NCBI GenBank assembly: GCA_050694215.1
Contig: JBOGXB010000011.1
Span: 1-39,510, forward strand
Direction of reading: 5' to 3'
Origin: JBOGXB01 sp050694215
GTDB taxonomy: Bacteria > Actinomycetota > CADDZG01 > WHSQ01
Length of the DNA stretch: 39,510 bases
The notes below the pieces were generated by a model. The model searched no databases. It saw nothing but the letters and a program-made list of their open reading frames with translations, and was not told where the DNA came from. A program made the translations under genes and the position numbers. Numbering within the stretch: the stretch's first letter is position 1; each line of letters opens with the position of its first letter. Shown here piece by piece: positions 31,600-38,855 of this stretch.

Positions 31600-32966
31600 G
31601 GCGGTTGGCGGGTGTGGCCGCGGCCCTGGCTCTGTCGGTCGTGGCCGGGGCGTGCGACTCGGAGCGAACCTCGCGCGCTGGGTCCGAGGAAGCACGCAAC
31701 TCTTCCGATGCCTGCCGTCGCGCAGACTCCTACCCGCGGCCCTGGCCTCAGCGACCGCGTTACCGGATGAGGGTGGTCATCCGACCCAAACATCACATCG
31801 TTACCGGGATCACACGGGTCAGGTTCTCGCCGGACCTCGCCACCGACAGGCTCGTCTTCAGGCTGTGGCCGAATGCTCCCGACCTCGCGTCCCGCGGCGC
31901 GGACCTGCAGGTCGGCGAGGTGACGACGGACCGCGGCCGGCTCGAGACGAGAGCTCCCGACCCGACGATCCTCGAGGTGCTGCTCGACGAGGGACTCAGG
32001 CCGGGCACCTCGGTCGAGGTCCGGTTGCCGTGGCGACTCCAGCTTCCCGGACCTTCCCTCGAGCGGATCTCACAGAGGGGCAATGCGATACACCTGGGCT
32101 CTTTCTTCCCGCTGCTCGCGTGGGAGCCGGGGATCGGATGGGCGCGCGATCCGGCTGCGACGCTCCTTGGGGAAACGTCGGTGTCTCCGGTGGCTGCGTT
32201 CAACGTAAGGGTGGTGGCCCCACCTGGACTGGACGTGCTCGCATCCGGCTCGGAGATCCGCGACGGTATATGGCGCGCGCCATCCATGCGTGACTTTGCA
32301 CTTGCCGCCGGCCCGTTCGAGGAAGCCACCATGACGGCGCTTGCCCCAGACGAGGTGGGCGTGACGGTGGGCGTGACGGAGGGACTCGGCGTCTCCGCGG
32401 AGCGCTTCGCCGCCGAGGCCGTGGGGGCAATCGAGTCCTTCGCGCGGCGGTTTGGTCCGTATCCGTGGAGCTCGTTCAATCTTGCAGTGATGCCCGACCT
32501 CGGCGGGTCCGGAGTCGAGTACCCGGCGATGGTTTTCCAGGGGGAGAGCAGCCTGAACTTCGCGACGACGCACGAGGTGGCACACATGTGGTTTTACGGC
32601 TTGGTCGGCAGCAACCCAGCACGTCACCCGTGGCTCGATGAAGGGCTCGCGACCTGGTCGCACGCTACCTCCGAGCCCGATGTCCTCGACAACCTCCTGA
32701 ACTTGTCGATCCCCGCCGACGCGCGGAACCTGATCGGAAAGCCGATGACGTACTGGCAGCATCACGAGGAGAGCTACTTCGAGGGTGTATATGCACAGTC
32801 GGTCCAGGCCCTGAAGGAGCTGGGGTCGACGGCGAAGCTCGATTGTGCCCTGCGTGAGTACCTGGGCCGCTTCGCCCACCGGATAGCGGAGCCATACGAT
32901 CTCATCCAGATCCTTGTGGGCCACTTCCCCGCCGCGCGGGAAACCCTGGAACGGTACGGAGTGTAG
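31596..32966 (+). CDS. lipoprotein metallopeptidase, M1 family
   Basis: A 456-residue exported lipoprotein. The N-terminus (RLAGVAAALALSVVAGAC) has a lipobox with C20. A beta-rich N-terminal domain (VVIRPKHHIVTGITRVRFSPDLA) resembles the M1 aminopeptidase saddle domain. The catalytic motif is H326-E-V-A-H330 with E349 18 residues later (PWLDEGLATW), the zinc site HExxH-x18-E of clan MA(E). The segment GGSGVEYPAMVF corresponds to the GxMEN exopeptidase loop, in a changed form. The C-terminal part is short, so the helical domain is reduced compared with PepN. GTG 31596 overlaps the kinase stop. The substrate is unknown. Confidence 0.88.
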   Translation: MRRLAGVAAALALSVVAGACDSERTSRAGSEEARNSSDACRRADSYPRPWPQRPRYRMRVVIRPKHHIVTGITRVRFSPDLATDRLVFRLWPNAPDLASRGADLQVGEVTTDRGRLETRAPDPTILEVLLDEGLRPGTSVEVRLPWRLQLPGPSLERISQRGNAIHLGSFFPLLAWEPGIGWARDPAATLLGETSVSPVAAFNVRVVAPPGLDVLASGSEIRDGIWRAPSMRDFALAAGPFEEATMTALAPDEVGVTVGVTEGLGVSAERFAAEAVGAIESFARRFGPYPWSSFNLAVMPDLGGSGVEYPAMVFQGESSLNFATTHEVAHMWFYGLVGSNPARHPWLDEGLATWSHATSEPDVLDNLLNLSIPADARNLIGKPMTYWQHHEESYFEGVYAQSVQALKELGSTAKLDCALREYLGRFAHRIAEPYDLIQILVGHFPAARETLERYGV

Positions 32967-32968
32967 GT

Positions 32969-34204
32969 GTGACGAAGATGGCAGCGGTGCTCCTATCGTG
33001 CGCGCTCATTGGAGCGTCCTGCACGGGGTCCGGAGGCGAGGATCCGCGCTTCCCGGATGAGAATGAGCAACCGCGAGAGGCCTCGGTCGGTGACGACGAG
33101 ACTGCCCCCCGGGGCGGCGACCCCCTCGATCGGTTCAGGGCGACTCGAGTGGCGCTGGAGCTGCGGTCGGTGGCCGGAGGCTTTGAGGCACCCCTGTACG
33201 TCACGCATGCAGGCGATGGCTCGGATCGCCTCTACGTCGTCGAGCAGGGCGGCTTGATCCAAACGATGGTGGACGGCCGCGTGGATGCCACCCCATTCCT
33301 CGACATCAGTGATCTCACCGAACCGGGCGGAGAGCAGGGCCTCCTCGGCCTCGCCTTCCATCCGGACTTCGAGAACAATCATCGCCTCTTCGTGAACTAC
33401 ACGGACAACGAGGGCGACACGGTGGTGGCGGAGTACCGGGCCGGGGAGGCCGGCGCCGACCCGAGCTCGGCCAGGGTGCTGATGCGGATCCAGCAGCCCT
33501 ACTCCAACCACAACGGCGGCGCCCTCGAGTTCGGACCCGACGGCTTCCTCTACATCGCGACCGGTGATGGAGGTTCGGCGGGTGACCCCGAGGACCGTGC
33601 AGAGAACCGCGACGTTCTCTTGGGCAAACTATTGCGGATTGACGTCGACGGGGACTCTCCCTACGAGATCCCCGCCGACAACCCGTTCGCGGACGGTGGC
33701 GGCCGCCCCGAGGTGTGGGCATACGGTCTTCGCAACCCGTGGCGTTTCAGCTTCGACCGGATTACGGGCACGCTGTGGATCGGCGACGTAGGGCAGGGTG
33801 CCCGGGAGGAGGTCAACCGCGTCGCGTCCCGGGAGGGCGGCCTCGACTACGGATGGAACGAGATGGAAGGAACCGCGTGCTTCGAGCCGTCAACCGATTG
33901 CGACGAGCAGGGCAGCATCGCTCCTATCACCGAGTACACGCACGAAGAGGGGTGCTCGATATCGGGCGGCTACGTGTATAGAGGCCGGCGCTTTCCCGGT
34001 CTGCGCGGCGGTTACTTCTTCGGCGACTATTGCTCGGGGAAGCTGTGGGCGATCGATGCGAATGGTCCGGCTCGACAGCGCCCCGTCGAGCTCCTGGACA
34101 CGGAGCGCGCAATCAGCTCTTTTGGCGTGGACGCGAGCGGCGAGCTCTACCTCACCGACTTAGCGAGCGGCGAGGTCCTGCTCGTCACGGGGGGCCGGAG
34201 CTAA
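32969..34204 (+). CDS. lipoprotein PQQ-type sugar dehydrogenase (sGDH/HHIP-like)
   Basis: A 411-residue exported lipoprotein. The N-terminus MTKMAAVLLSCALIGASC has a lipobox ending at C18, then a low-complexity acidic linker. The rest is a six-bladed soluble glucose-dehydrogenase-type propeller: FEAPLYVTHAGDGSDRLYVVEQGG, GEQGLLGLAFHPDFENN, NHNGGALEFGPDGFLYIATGDGG, LGKLLRIDVDGD, and VWAYGLRNPWRFSFDRITG. These are the GSDH family blocks. Binding of PQQ and calcium is typical but not shown by sequence alone, and the sugar is unknown. It starts at GTG 32969, two bases after the peptidase stop, so it continues the same operon. Confidence 0.88.
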   Translation: MTKMAAVLLSCALIGASCTGSGGEDPRFPDENEQPREASVGDDETAPRGGDPLDRFRATRVALELRSVAGGFEAPLYVTHAGDGSDRLYVVEQGGLIQTMVDGRVDATPFLDISDLTEPGGEQGLLGLAFHPDFENNHRLFVNYTDNEGDTVVAEYRAGEAGADPSSARVLMRIQQPYSNHNGGALEFGPDGFLYIATGDGGSAGDPEDRAENRDVLLGKLLRIDVDGDSPYEIPADNPFADGGGRPEVWAYGLRNPWRFSFDRITGTLWIGDVGQGAREEVNRVASREGGLDYGWNEMEGTACFEPSTDCDEQGSIAPITEYTHEEGCSISGGYVYRGRRFPGLRGGYFFGDYCSGKLWAIDANGPARQRPVELLDTERAISSFGVDASGELYLTDLASGEVLLVTGGRS

Positions 34205-34217
34205 CCGCCTGGCGAGA

Positions 34218-34670
34218 TCAGTAGTCGTAACCCCCTCCACCTCCGTCGTCCGTGGTCGTTTCGGTCCCCCCTCCTCCGGCTCCTCCGGAACCCACGACGA
34301 TCTTGCCCTTCATCTGAGGGTGGAACTTGCAATGGAATTCGTGGGTTCCATCCTTGTCGGGCGCGTCGATCGTGATAGTGGCCGACGCGCCCCCCTCGAC
34401 CGCTTCGTCCAGGCCGAGGTCGTCGGAGGTGAATGAGTGCTCGACGTCGTCGCCGTTCGTGAACCCGAGCGTCGTGGATGCGCCCGGTTCGACGCTCAGC
34501 TCAGTGGGCTGGAACGCGAAGTTGGATGCCTCGAGCTCGATGTCCCCCGCGGCTCCTCCTGCGACCTCGCCGCCTCCGTTTTCGGATGAGTCGGTCGAAG
34601 GGTCGCCGCACGCGGCAAGGATCAGCGCGAGGAGCGCGAGCAGGGGCAATAGACGTCGACGGGCCTTCAT
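34218..34670 (-). CDS. cupredoxin-domain lipoprotein
   Basis: A 150-residue exported lipoprotein. The signal MKARRRLLPLLALLALILAAC has a lipobox ending at C21. After a glycine- and serine-rich linker comes a plastocyanin-like fold with four type-1 copper ligands: H78 (VEHSF) and C114-x2-H117-x2-M120 (FHCKFHPQMKG). The C-terminal 25 residues are glycine-rich and end GGGGGYDY, likely disordered. A small electron carrier at the outer face of the membrane is likely; the partner is unknown. ATG 34670 has a basic signal start. It is divergent from the ECF sigma gene and convergent with the sugar dehydrogenase gene, with 13 bases between the stops. Confidence 0.9.
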   Translation of the reverse strand: MKARRRLLPLLALLALILAACGDPSTDSSENGGGEVAGGAAGDIELEASNFAFQPTELSVEPGASTTLGFTNGDDVEHSFTSDDLGLDEAVEGGASATITIDAPDKDGTHEFHCKFHPQMKGKIVVGSGGAGGGGTETTTDDGGGGGYDY

Positions 34671-34762
34671 GAAGCGATCCCTTCTCTACGAGGTCTTTCC
34701 ATCTTAGATACGACTGGGCATGGCTCACGGTTTGACCTGGGTACCCTGGGGGACATGTTGGA

Positions 34763-35347
34763 TTGAATCCCTACCAGGCCCGGAGCTCGTATTACCCCAT
34801 GTGGTCGCTCTCAGACGAATCTTTGCTAACGGGGCTCGCCTCAGGCGACCACCGATCCGCTACCGCCTTCGTGCGTCGCTATCAAAAGCGGGTGTACGGC
34901 CTGGCCCTTTCGATCCTGGGCGACCGGCAGGGAGCCGAGGACGCGGCGCAAGAGACGTTCGTGCGGGCGTGGCGCCACGCTGGTGCCTACGACCCGAGAC
35001 GAGGAGCGGTGTCGACCTGGTTGCTGACTATTGCAAGGAACGTGTCCGTCGACATGCTGAGGATGCGCAGACACGAGCCGGTGGATCCAGAAGCGCTGCT
35101 GATGCAGGTGAACGCGGGAAAGAGCGAGCCCGACGAAGCGGCCCGCATGGACGAGGTGATCGAATTGGGGCGCGCGCTCGCCGAGCTGCCGAAGCAGCAA
35201 ACCCGGGCGCTGGTGCTTGCAGCGTTCTATGGACGAACGGGCCGCGAGATCAGTGAGATCGAGGGCATCCCTCTCGGCACGGTCAAGACGAGGATCAGGA
35301 CGGCAATGATGAAGCTGCGAGTCTCGTTAGAGGCAATCGATGACTGA
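34763..35347 (+). CDS. ECF-family RNA polymerase sigma factor
   Basis: A sigma factor of up to 194 residues. Region 2 is LLTGLASGDHRSATAFVRRYQKRVYGLALSILGDRQGAEDAAQETFVRAWR, and region 4 is LAELPKQQTRALVLAAFYGRTGREISEIEGIPLGTVKTRIRTAMMKLR. There is no region 1.1 or 3. It has the usual form of envelope-stress sigma factors paired with a zinc-finger anti-sigma factor. The start is uncertain: TTG 34763 is the longest, and ATG 34799 or GTG 34801 is possible, with no convincing ribosome binding site at any. Its stop overlaps the anti-sigma start by eight bases (ATGACTGA), so both are translated together. Confidence 0.88.
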   Translation: MNPYQARSSYYPMWSLSDESLLTGLASGDHRSATAFVRRYQKRVYGLALSILGDRQGAEDAAQETFVRAWRHAGAYDPRRGAVSTWLLTIARNVSVDMLRMRRHEPVDPEALLMQVNAGKSEPDEAARMDEVIELGRALAELPKQQTRALVLAAFYGRTGREISEIEGIPLGTVKTRIRTAMMKLRVSLEAIDD

Positions 35348-36023
35348 GGGGGGCTGCAGAGAAGTCCGCGACCTTGCCGCCGAGGTCGCGCTGGGGATCG
35401 CGACCGGGGAGGAGCGCGCCCGCGTGCTGGAGCACATCGCGGGCTGCACGGGATGCCGGCAGGAGATCGCCGAGCTGGCCCAGGTCGCGGACTCTCTGCT
35501 ACTTCTGGCTCCGGAAGAAGAACCCCCCGCCGGCTTCGAATCGCGGGTTCTGCGGCGCATCGAACAACCTCGAGCGTCCCTCCGCCGTCGCGTCGCGGTT
35601 ATGGGCGCCGCGGCCTGCATCGCGTTGGTGGTCGGGGCCGGCGGCGTCCTGCTTGCGCTGGGAGAAGACCGCCGCCTTGCGGACAACTACCGCCAAGCGC
35701 TGGCCGGAGCCAACGGCGATTACTTCGGAGTGGTGGACCTTGTGGACGAGGGTGGTGAAGAGGCAGGGCATGTCTTCGGTTACGACGGCGATCCCTCTTG
35801 GGTCTTCATGAGCTTCTCCGAGGTGGAGATGCCCGGGGAGTATGCGATGCAAGTGGTGACACGCGAGGGAGAGCAGCTCGATGGCGGCTCTTTCGAGATA
35901 ACTCCCGAAGACAGGAGCTGGGGAGAGGAGCTCCCGGTGGATCTCGACGAGGTCGCAACCATCCGATGCGTGCTCCGTGGTGGTGCGTCTGTGTTGGTCG
36001 CGCGCTTCCCCTCCGGGGGCTGA
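35340..36023 (+). CDS. zinc-finger anti-sigma factor, membrane-bound
   Basis: A 227-residue protein. The N-terminus is a zinc-binding anti-sigma domain: C6, then H32-x3-C36-x2-C39 (EHIAGCTGCRQEI), holding the cognate sigma factor. One transmembrane helix (AVMGAAACIALVVGAGGVLLAL) follows at about 84-107. The outside domain (residues 108-227) is a beta-rich region with DPSWVFMSFSEVEMPGEYAMQVVTREG and ends with CVLRGGASVLVARFPSG; it may be the sensor. The start ATG 35340 overlaps the sigma gene. Confidence 0.87.
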   Translation: MTEGGCREVRDLAAEVALGIATGEERARVLEHIAGCTGCRQEIAELAQVADSLLLLAPEEEPPAGFESRVLRRIEQPRASLRRRVAVMGAAACIALVVGAGGVLLALGEDRRLADNYRQALAGANGDYFGVVDLVDEGGEEAGHVFGYDGDPSWVFMSFSEVEMPGEYAMQVVTREGEQLDGGSFEITPEDRSWGEELPVDLDEVATIRCVLRGGASVLVARFPSGG

Positions 36024-36039
36024 AGAAAACCTCAGGGAC

Positions 36040-36098
36040 AGGCACTCCCCGATAGGTGCTCTTCCTGATGGATGCCCACGTGGGGAGGCCGCGTGCCT
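36040..36098 (+). terminator. stem-loop after the anti-sigma gene
   Basis: AGGCAC (36040-36045) can pair with GTGCCT (36093-36098), and CTCCCC (36045-36050) with GGGGAG (36082-36087), 16 bases after the anti-sigma stop. The arms share one base and the loop is long, so it is a weak terminator or leader candidate. Confidence 0.3.
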
Positions 36099-36180
36099 AA
36101 AGCCACGATCGAGGCGGTACCTCCCGTTAGCATCACGCGACGAGCGCAACCTTCTGGGAGACCTGAGCGTCGGAGTTGAG

Positions 36181-36684
36181 ATGCTGACCCGCACCAGGGA
36201 CGCCGAGTTCAAGGAGTTCTTCATGGCCGAAAGTGCCGCGCTTGCGCGGCTCGGGACCTTTCTCACGGGTGACCCCGAGCGGGGTGCTGACCTGGCTCAG
36301 GAGGCTCTCGTGCGTACGTACCAGCATTGGGGACGGATCAAGGAGCAGGATCCGGGCCCCTATGCGCGCCGGATCCTCGTCAACCTCGTTCGCAGCGCGC
36401 ATCGACGCAGCTTGCTGGAGAGACGCCACCCGCCGAGGGCGAACGGGGTCGCAGCGTCCAGGAGTGGTGACGTCGACGAATGGATCCGAGTGAGCCAAGC
36501 GCTAAAGGCGATACCGCCGATGCGCAGAGCGGCGGTGGTTCTGCGCTTCTACGAGGACATGAGCGAGATGCAGATCGCCGAGACACTGGATCGCCCACTC
36601 GGGACGATCAAGTCCGACATCCACCGTGGTCTCGCCGCGCTCAGGCAGCTGCTCACTGAAGAGACCGCGAAGGAGGCGATATGA
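36181..36684 (+). CDS. SigE-like ECF sigma factor
   Basis: A 167-residue sigma factor of the SigE-like (SIG3.2/SigE70) group common in Actinomycetota. Region 2 reads FKEFFMAESAALARLGTFLTGDPERGADLAQEALVRTYQHW, and region 4 is LKAIPPMRRAAVVLRFYEDMSEMQIAETLDRPLGTIKSDIHRGLAALR. ATG 36181 is preferred because GGAG lies five bases upstream; the frame is open far upstream but without similarity. Its stop overlaps the start of the next gene (ATGA). The next gene is therefore the likely partner, although it lacks a classic anti-sigma zinc finger. Confidence 0.9.
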   Translation: MLTRTRDAEFKEFFMAESAALARLGTFLTGDPERGADLAQEALVRTYQHWGRIKEQDPGPYARRILVNLVRSAHRRSLLERRHPPRANGVAASRSGDVDEWIRVSQALKAIPPMRRAAVVLRFYEDMSEMQIAETLDRPLGTIKSDIHRGLAALRQLLTEETAKEAI

Positions 36685-37607
36685 GCTTCGAAGACCAACT
36701 GAGGGAGAAGCTGAGACGTGCCGAGACGCAGATGCCTCTCGCCAGAGTGAGCTTGCAGGAGACGTTGGTAGGTGCGCGCCGGGGTTTGATAGTTCGCTAC
36801 GCGTTGGCGACCGCGGTGGTCCTCGTCGCGATCGCGGGCGGCGCGTTTGCGGCCAACGACTTCTTGGGCACCGACACCCCCACTCCGGCACCGGCCGAGT
36901 CGCCCTCGCCCCAGCCGGCCCCCACGCCCACGCGTTCCGAATCCGCGACCGAGGAATTCGTGGACCCAAGCCTTGGGGTGCCGGCCGCCAAGGCGTGGAT
37001 CGAGGCGATGGGAGCCGGCGACCGTGAGCGGGCGTGGGATCTGTTGACCGCCCGAGCCCAGGGGCGCTTCGACACCTACGCCGACTTCGCGGCCGACACC
37101 GGCCTGGCGGAGGGCTGGGCCACGTGGGCCTTTGCGGAGGACGCCGAGTACTACCACCACGACCTCCCTTCTGGAGACCGCCCTACGAGAGTCGTGATCG
37201 TGACGATCGCGGGCACGAGGCAGCTGGAGGGAACGACGGAGCGCGGCGCTAGCGCGATGGCCGTTCACGTCGATGGGGACCGGGCGCTCGTGGATCCGTT
37301 CGTCGCCGACGGTGGGACGAACATCGAGCCCGTCACGCCGCGTGAGGGCGGAGACTCGTTCGAGGCGGGGAAGCCGATGCTCTTCGAGGCTCACGTACCC
37401 GAGCGGTCGATGGAGATCTACTTCTTCATCTCGACCCAACCGGCTCCGGTTCATCCGGCGGAGACGGAGCCGGCCGGGGGGCGGCGCGTCCTCGCACACC
37501 ACAGGCTGGACGAACACCTCCTCCCCGGCGACTACTGGGTGACGATCACCGCGTCCCTCGCAGACGGAAGCGTATGGACGAGTCCGGTGGGCTTCAGGGT
37601 CGAGTAA
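36681..37607 (+). CDS. single-pass membrane protein coupled to the SigE-like sigma factor
   Basis: A 308-residue protein I cannot assign to a known family. A cytoplasmic start of about 35 residues (MSFEDQLREKLRRAETQMPL) precedes one transmembrane helix (IVRYALATAVVLVAIAGGAFA). Then come a Pro/Thr/Ser-rich stalk (about residues 64-85), an NTF2-like stretch (SLGVPAAKAWIEAMGAGDRERAWDLLT), and a beta-rich C-terminal region (IYFFISTQPAPVH to DYWVTITASLADGSVW). Gene coupling to a sigma factor and a short inside tail suggest an anti-sigma role with an outside sensor. The cytoplasmic part has no HxxxCxxC. No function is claimed. Confidence 0.75.
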   Translation: MSFEDQLREKLRRAETQMPLARVSLQETLVGARRGLIVRYALATAVVLVAIAGGAFAANDFLGTDTPTPAPAESPSPQPAPTPTRSESATEEFVDPSLGVPAAKAWIEAMGAGDRERAWDLLTARAQGRFDTYADFAADTGLAEGWATWAFAEDAEYYHHDLPSGDRPTRVVIVTIAGTRQLEGTTERGASAMAVHVDGDRALVDPFVADGGTNIEPVTPREGGDSFEAGKPMLFEAHVPERSMEIYFFISTQPAPVHPAETEPAGGRRVLAHHRLDEHLLPGDYWVTITASLADGSVWTSPVGFRVE

Positions 37608-37679
37608 GGCCAAAACACCAGTCCACGAGTCTTGACGAGTTCTCCACATTTTTCCGGCCCCCAGCCGCCGGGCGACCGC

Positions 37680-37685
37680 TAACCT
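37680..37685 (+). promoter_or_regulatory. -10-like TAACCT ahead of a probable leaderless start
   Basis: TAACCT matches TANNNT and ends six bases before GTG 37692, which lacks a Shine-Dalgarno sequence. The spacing puts the transcription start at the start codon. Confidence 0.45.
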
Positions 37686-37691
37686 CAGGGC

Positions 37692-38153
37692 GTGAAGTCG
37701 CTCACTGCAGACGTGCGCGTGGCCGCCGAAGCCCGCATGGGCTGTGTGGACCTCACCGACGCGCTGAGGCGGACCGTCAAGGACTCCGGCGTGGTGGAAG
37801 GCTGCTGCGTGGCCTTCTGCGCCCACACGACGTGCGCCCTGATCCTCAACGAGTGGGAGGAGGGAGTGCTCGAGGACCTGAAGAGTCGACTGGAGACGCT
37901 CGTGCCGGAGGGCGAGTACTACGCGCACGACGACCTCTCGATCCGCACTCAGAACCTCGTCGAAGGTGAGGAGCGCCGCAACGGACAGGCACACGTGGCG
38001 GGGATGATCGTCGGGGGGACCTCGCATGCGATCCCGGTGTCCGGCGGCGATCCGCTGCTGGGCAGATGGCAGCGTCTGTTCCTCCTCGAGCTCGACGAGC
38101 CCAAGGAGCGAACGATCGTCTTCCACGCCTTCGGTCTGGACGGGACCACCTAG
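37692..38153 (+). CDS. YjbQ family protein (UPF0047)
   Basis: A 153-residue protein of the YjbQ/UPF0047 family, sometimes called secondary thiamine-phosphate synthase. Conserved blocks are CVAFCAHTTCALILNEWEEGV, then GEYYAHDDLSIRTQN and NGQAHVAGMIVGGTSHAIPVSGG, with histidines that may form a metal or active site. The C-terminus is LGRWQRLFLLELDEPKERTIVFHAFG. Weak thiamine-phosphate synthase activity has been reported for E. coli YjbQ; the true physiological role is not settled. GTG 37692 is first in its transcript by position. Confidence 0.88.
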   Translation: MKSLTADVRVAAEARMGCVDLTDALRRTVKDSGVVEGCCVAFCAHTTCALILNEWEEGVLEDLKSRLETLVPEGEYYAHDDLSIRTQNLVEGEERRNGQAHVAGMIVGGTSHAIPVSGGDPLLGRWQRLFLLELDEPKERTIVFHAFGLDGTT

Positions 38154-38162
38154 CCTTCTCCT

Positions 38163-38168
38163 TACACT
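38163..38168 (+). promoter_or_regulatory. -10-like TACACT ahead of a probable leaderless start
   Basis: TACACT is a good TANNNT match and ends six bases before ATG 38175. There is no ribosome binding site between it and the gene, so the message of the second two-component operon is probably leaderless. Confidence 0.5.
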
Positions 38169-38174
38169 GGATGC

Positions 38175-38855
38175 ATGGAGCGCCGTAGCGTCGCGGTGGT
38201 CGAGGACGAGCACACGATCGCGACTGCCATCGCGGCCCGGTTGCGGAAGGAGGGCTTCGAGGTCGAGATCGCGACCGATGGATCCTCCGGTGTCGAGCTC
38301 TGTGATCGATTGAGACCCGATCTGGTGGTTCTCGACCTCATGCTGCCGGGTCTGGACGGCCTCGAGGTGTGCCGGCGCATCCAGCAGAGGCGGGCGGTAC
38401 CGGTGCTGATGCTGACGGCCCGTGACTCCGAGACGGACATGCTCGTCGGGCTCGGAGTAGGGGCCGACGACTACATGACGAAGCCGTTCTCGATGCGCGA
38501 GCTGGTGGCGCGCGTTCACGCCCTCCTGCGCCGCGTCGAGCGATTGCCCACCCCCAGGGGAGATGCGATCACTGCCGGGGACGTCGAGATCGATCCGGCT
38601 CGCAGGCAGGTCACGAGGGCCGGGAACCAGATCCACCTCACGCCGACGGAATTCGATCTCCTCTACGTCCTTGCATCCCGTCCCGGCTTCGTTCATACGC
38701 GCGAGCGGCTTCTTGCAGACATCTGGGGCTACCGAGACGGTTACGGGGCGCGCACGATCGACTCTCACATCGGCGCCCTGCGCAAGAAGCTCGGTCAGGA
38801 TCTGATCCGGACCGTCCACGGCGTGGGCTACGCCTTCCCAGGTACCGACGAATGA
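38175..38855 (+). CDS. OmpR-family response regulator
   Basis: A 226-residue regulator. The receiver domain has VVEDEHT, phosphoacceptor D54 in LVVLDLMLPGLDG, TARDSETD, and the KPFSMRELVARV lysine. The winged helix in the C-terminal half shows HLTPTEFDLLYVLASRPGFVHTRERLLADIWGY and ARTIDSHIGALRKKLG, ending RTVHGVGYAF. It is a separate paralogue of the 29567 regulator. ATG 38175 is preceded by a -10-like element but no ribosome binding site. The stop overlaps the kinase start (ATGA). Confidence 0.92.
   Translation: MERRSVAVVEDEHTIATAIAARLRKEGFEVEIATDGSSGVELCDRLRPDLVVLDLMLPGLDGLEVCRRIQQRRAVPVLMLTARDSETDMLVGLGVGADDYMTKPFSMRELVARVHALLRRVERLPTPRGDAITAGDVEIDPARRQVTRAGNQIHLTPTEFDLLYVLASRPGFVHTRERLLADIWGYRDGYGARTIDSHIGALRKKLGQDLIRTVHGVGYAFPGTDE

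Noticed and set aside
36549..38819. A very long minus-strand open frame (756 codons)
   Set aside because: It covers the sense strand of four well-supported genes, has low-complexity Arg/His/Gly composition and no family similarity. Such antisense frames arise from high GC at third codon positions.
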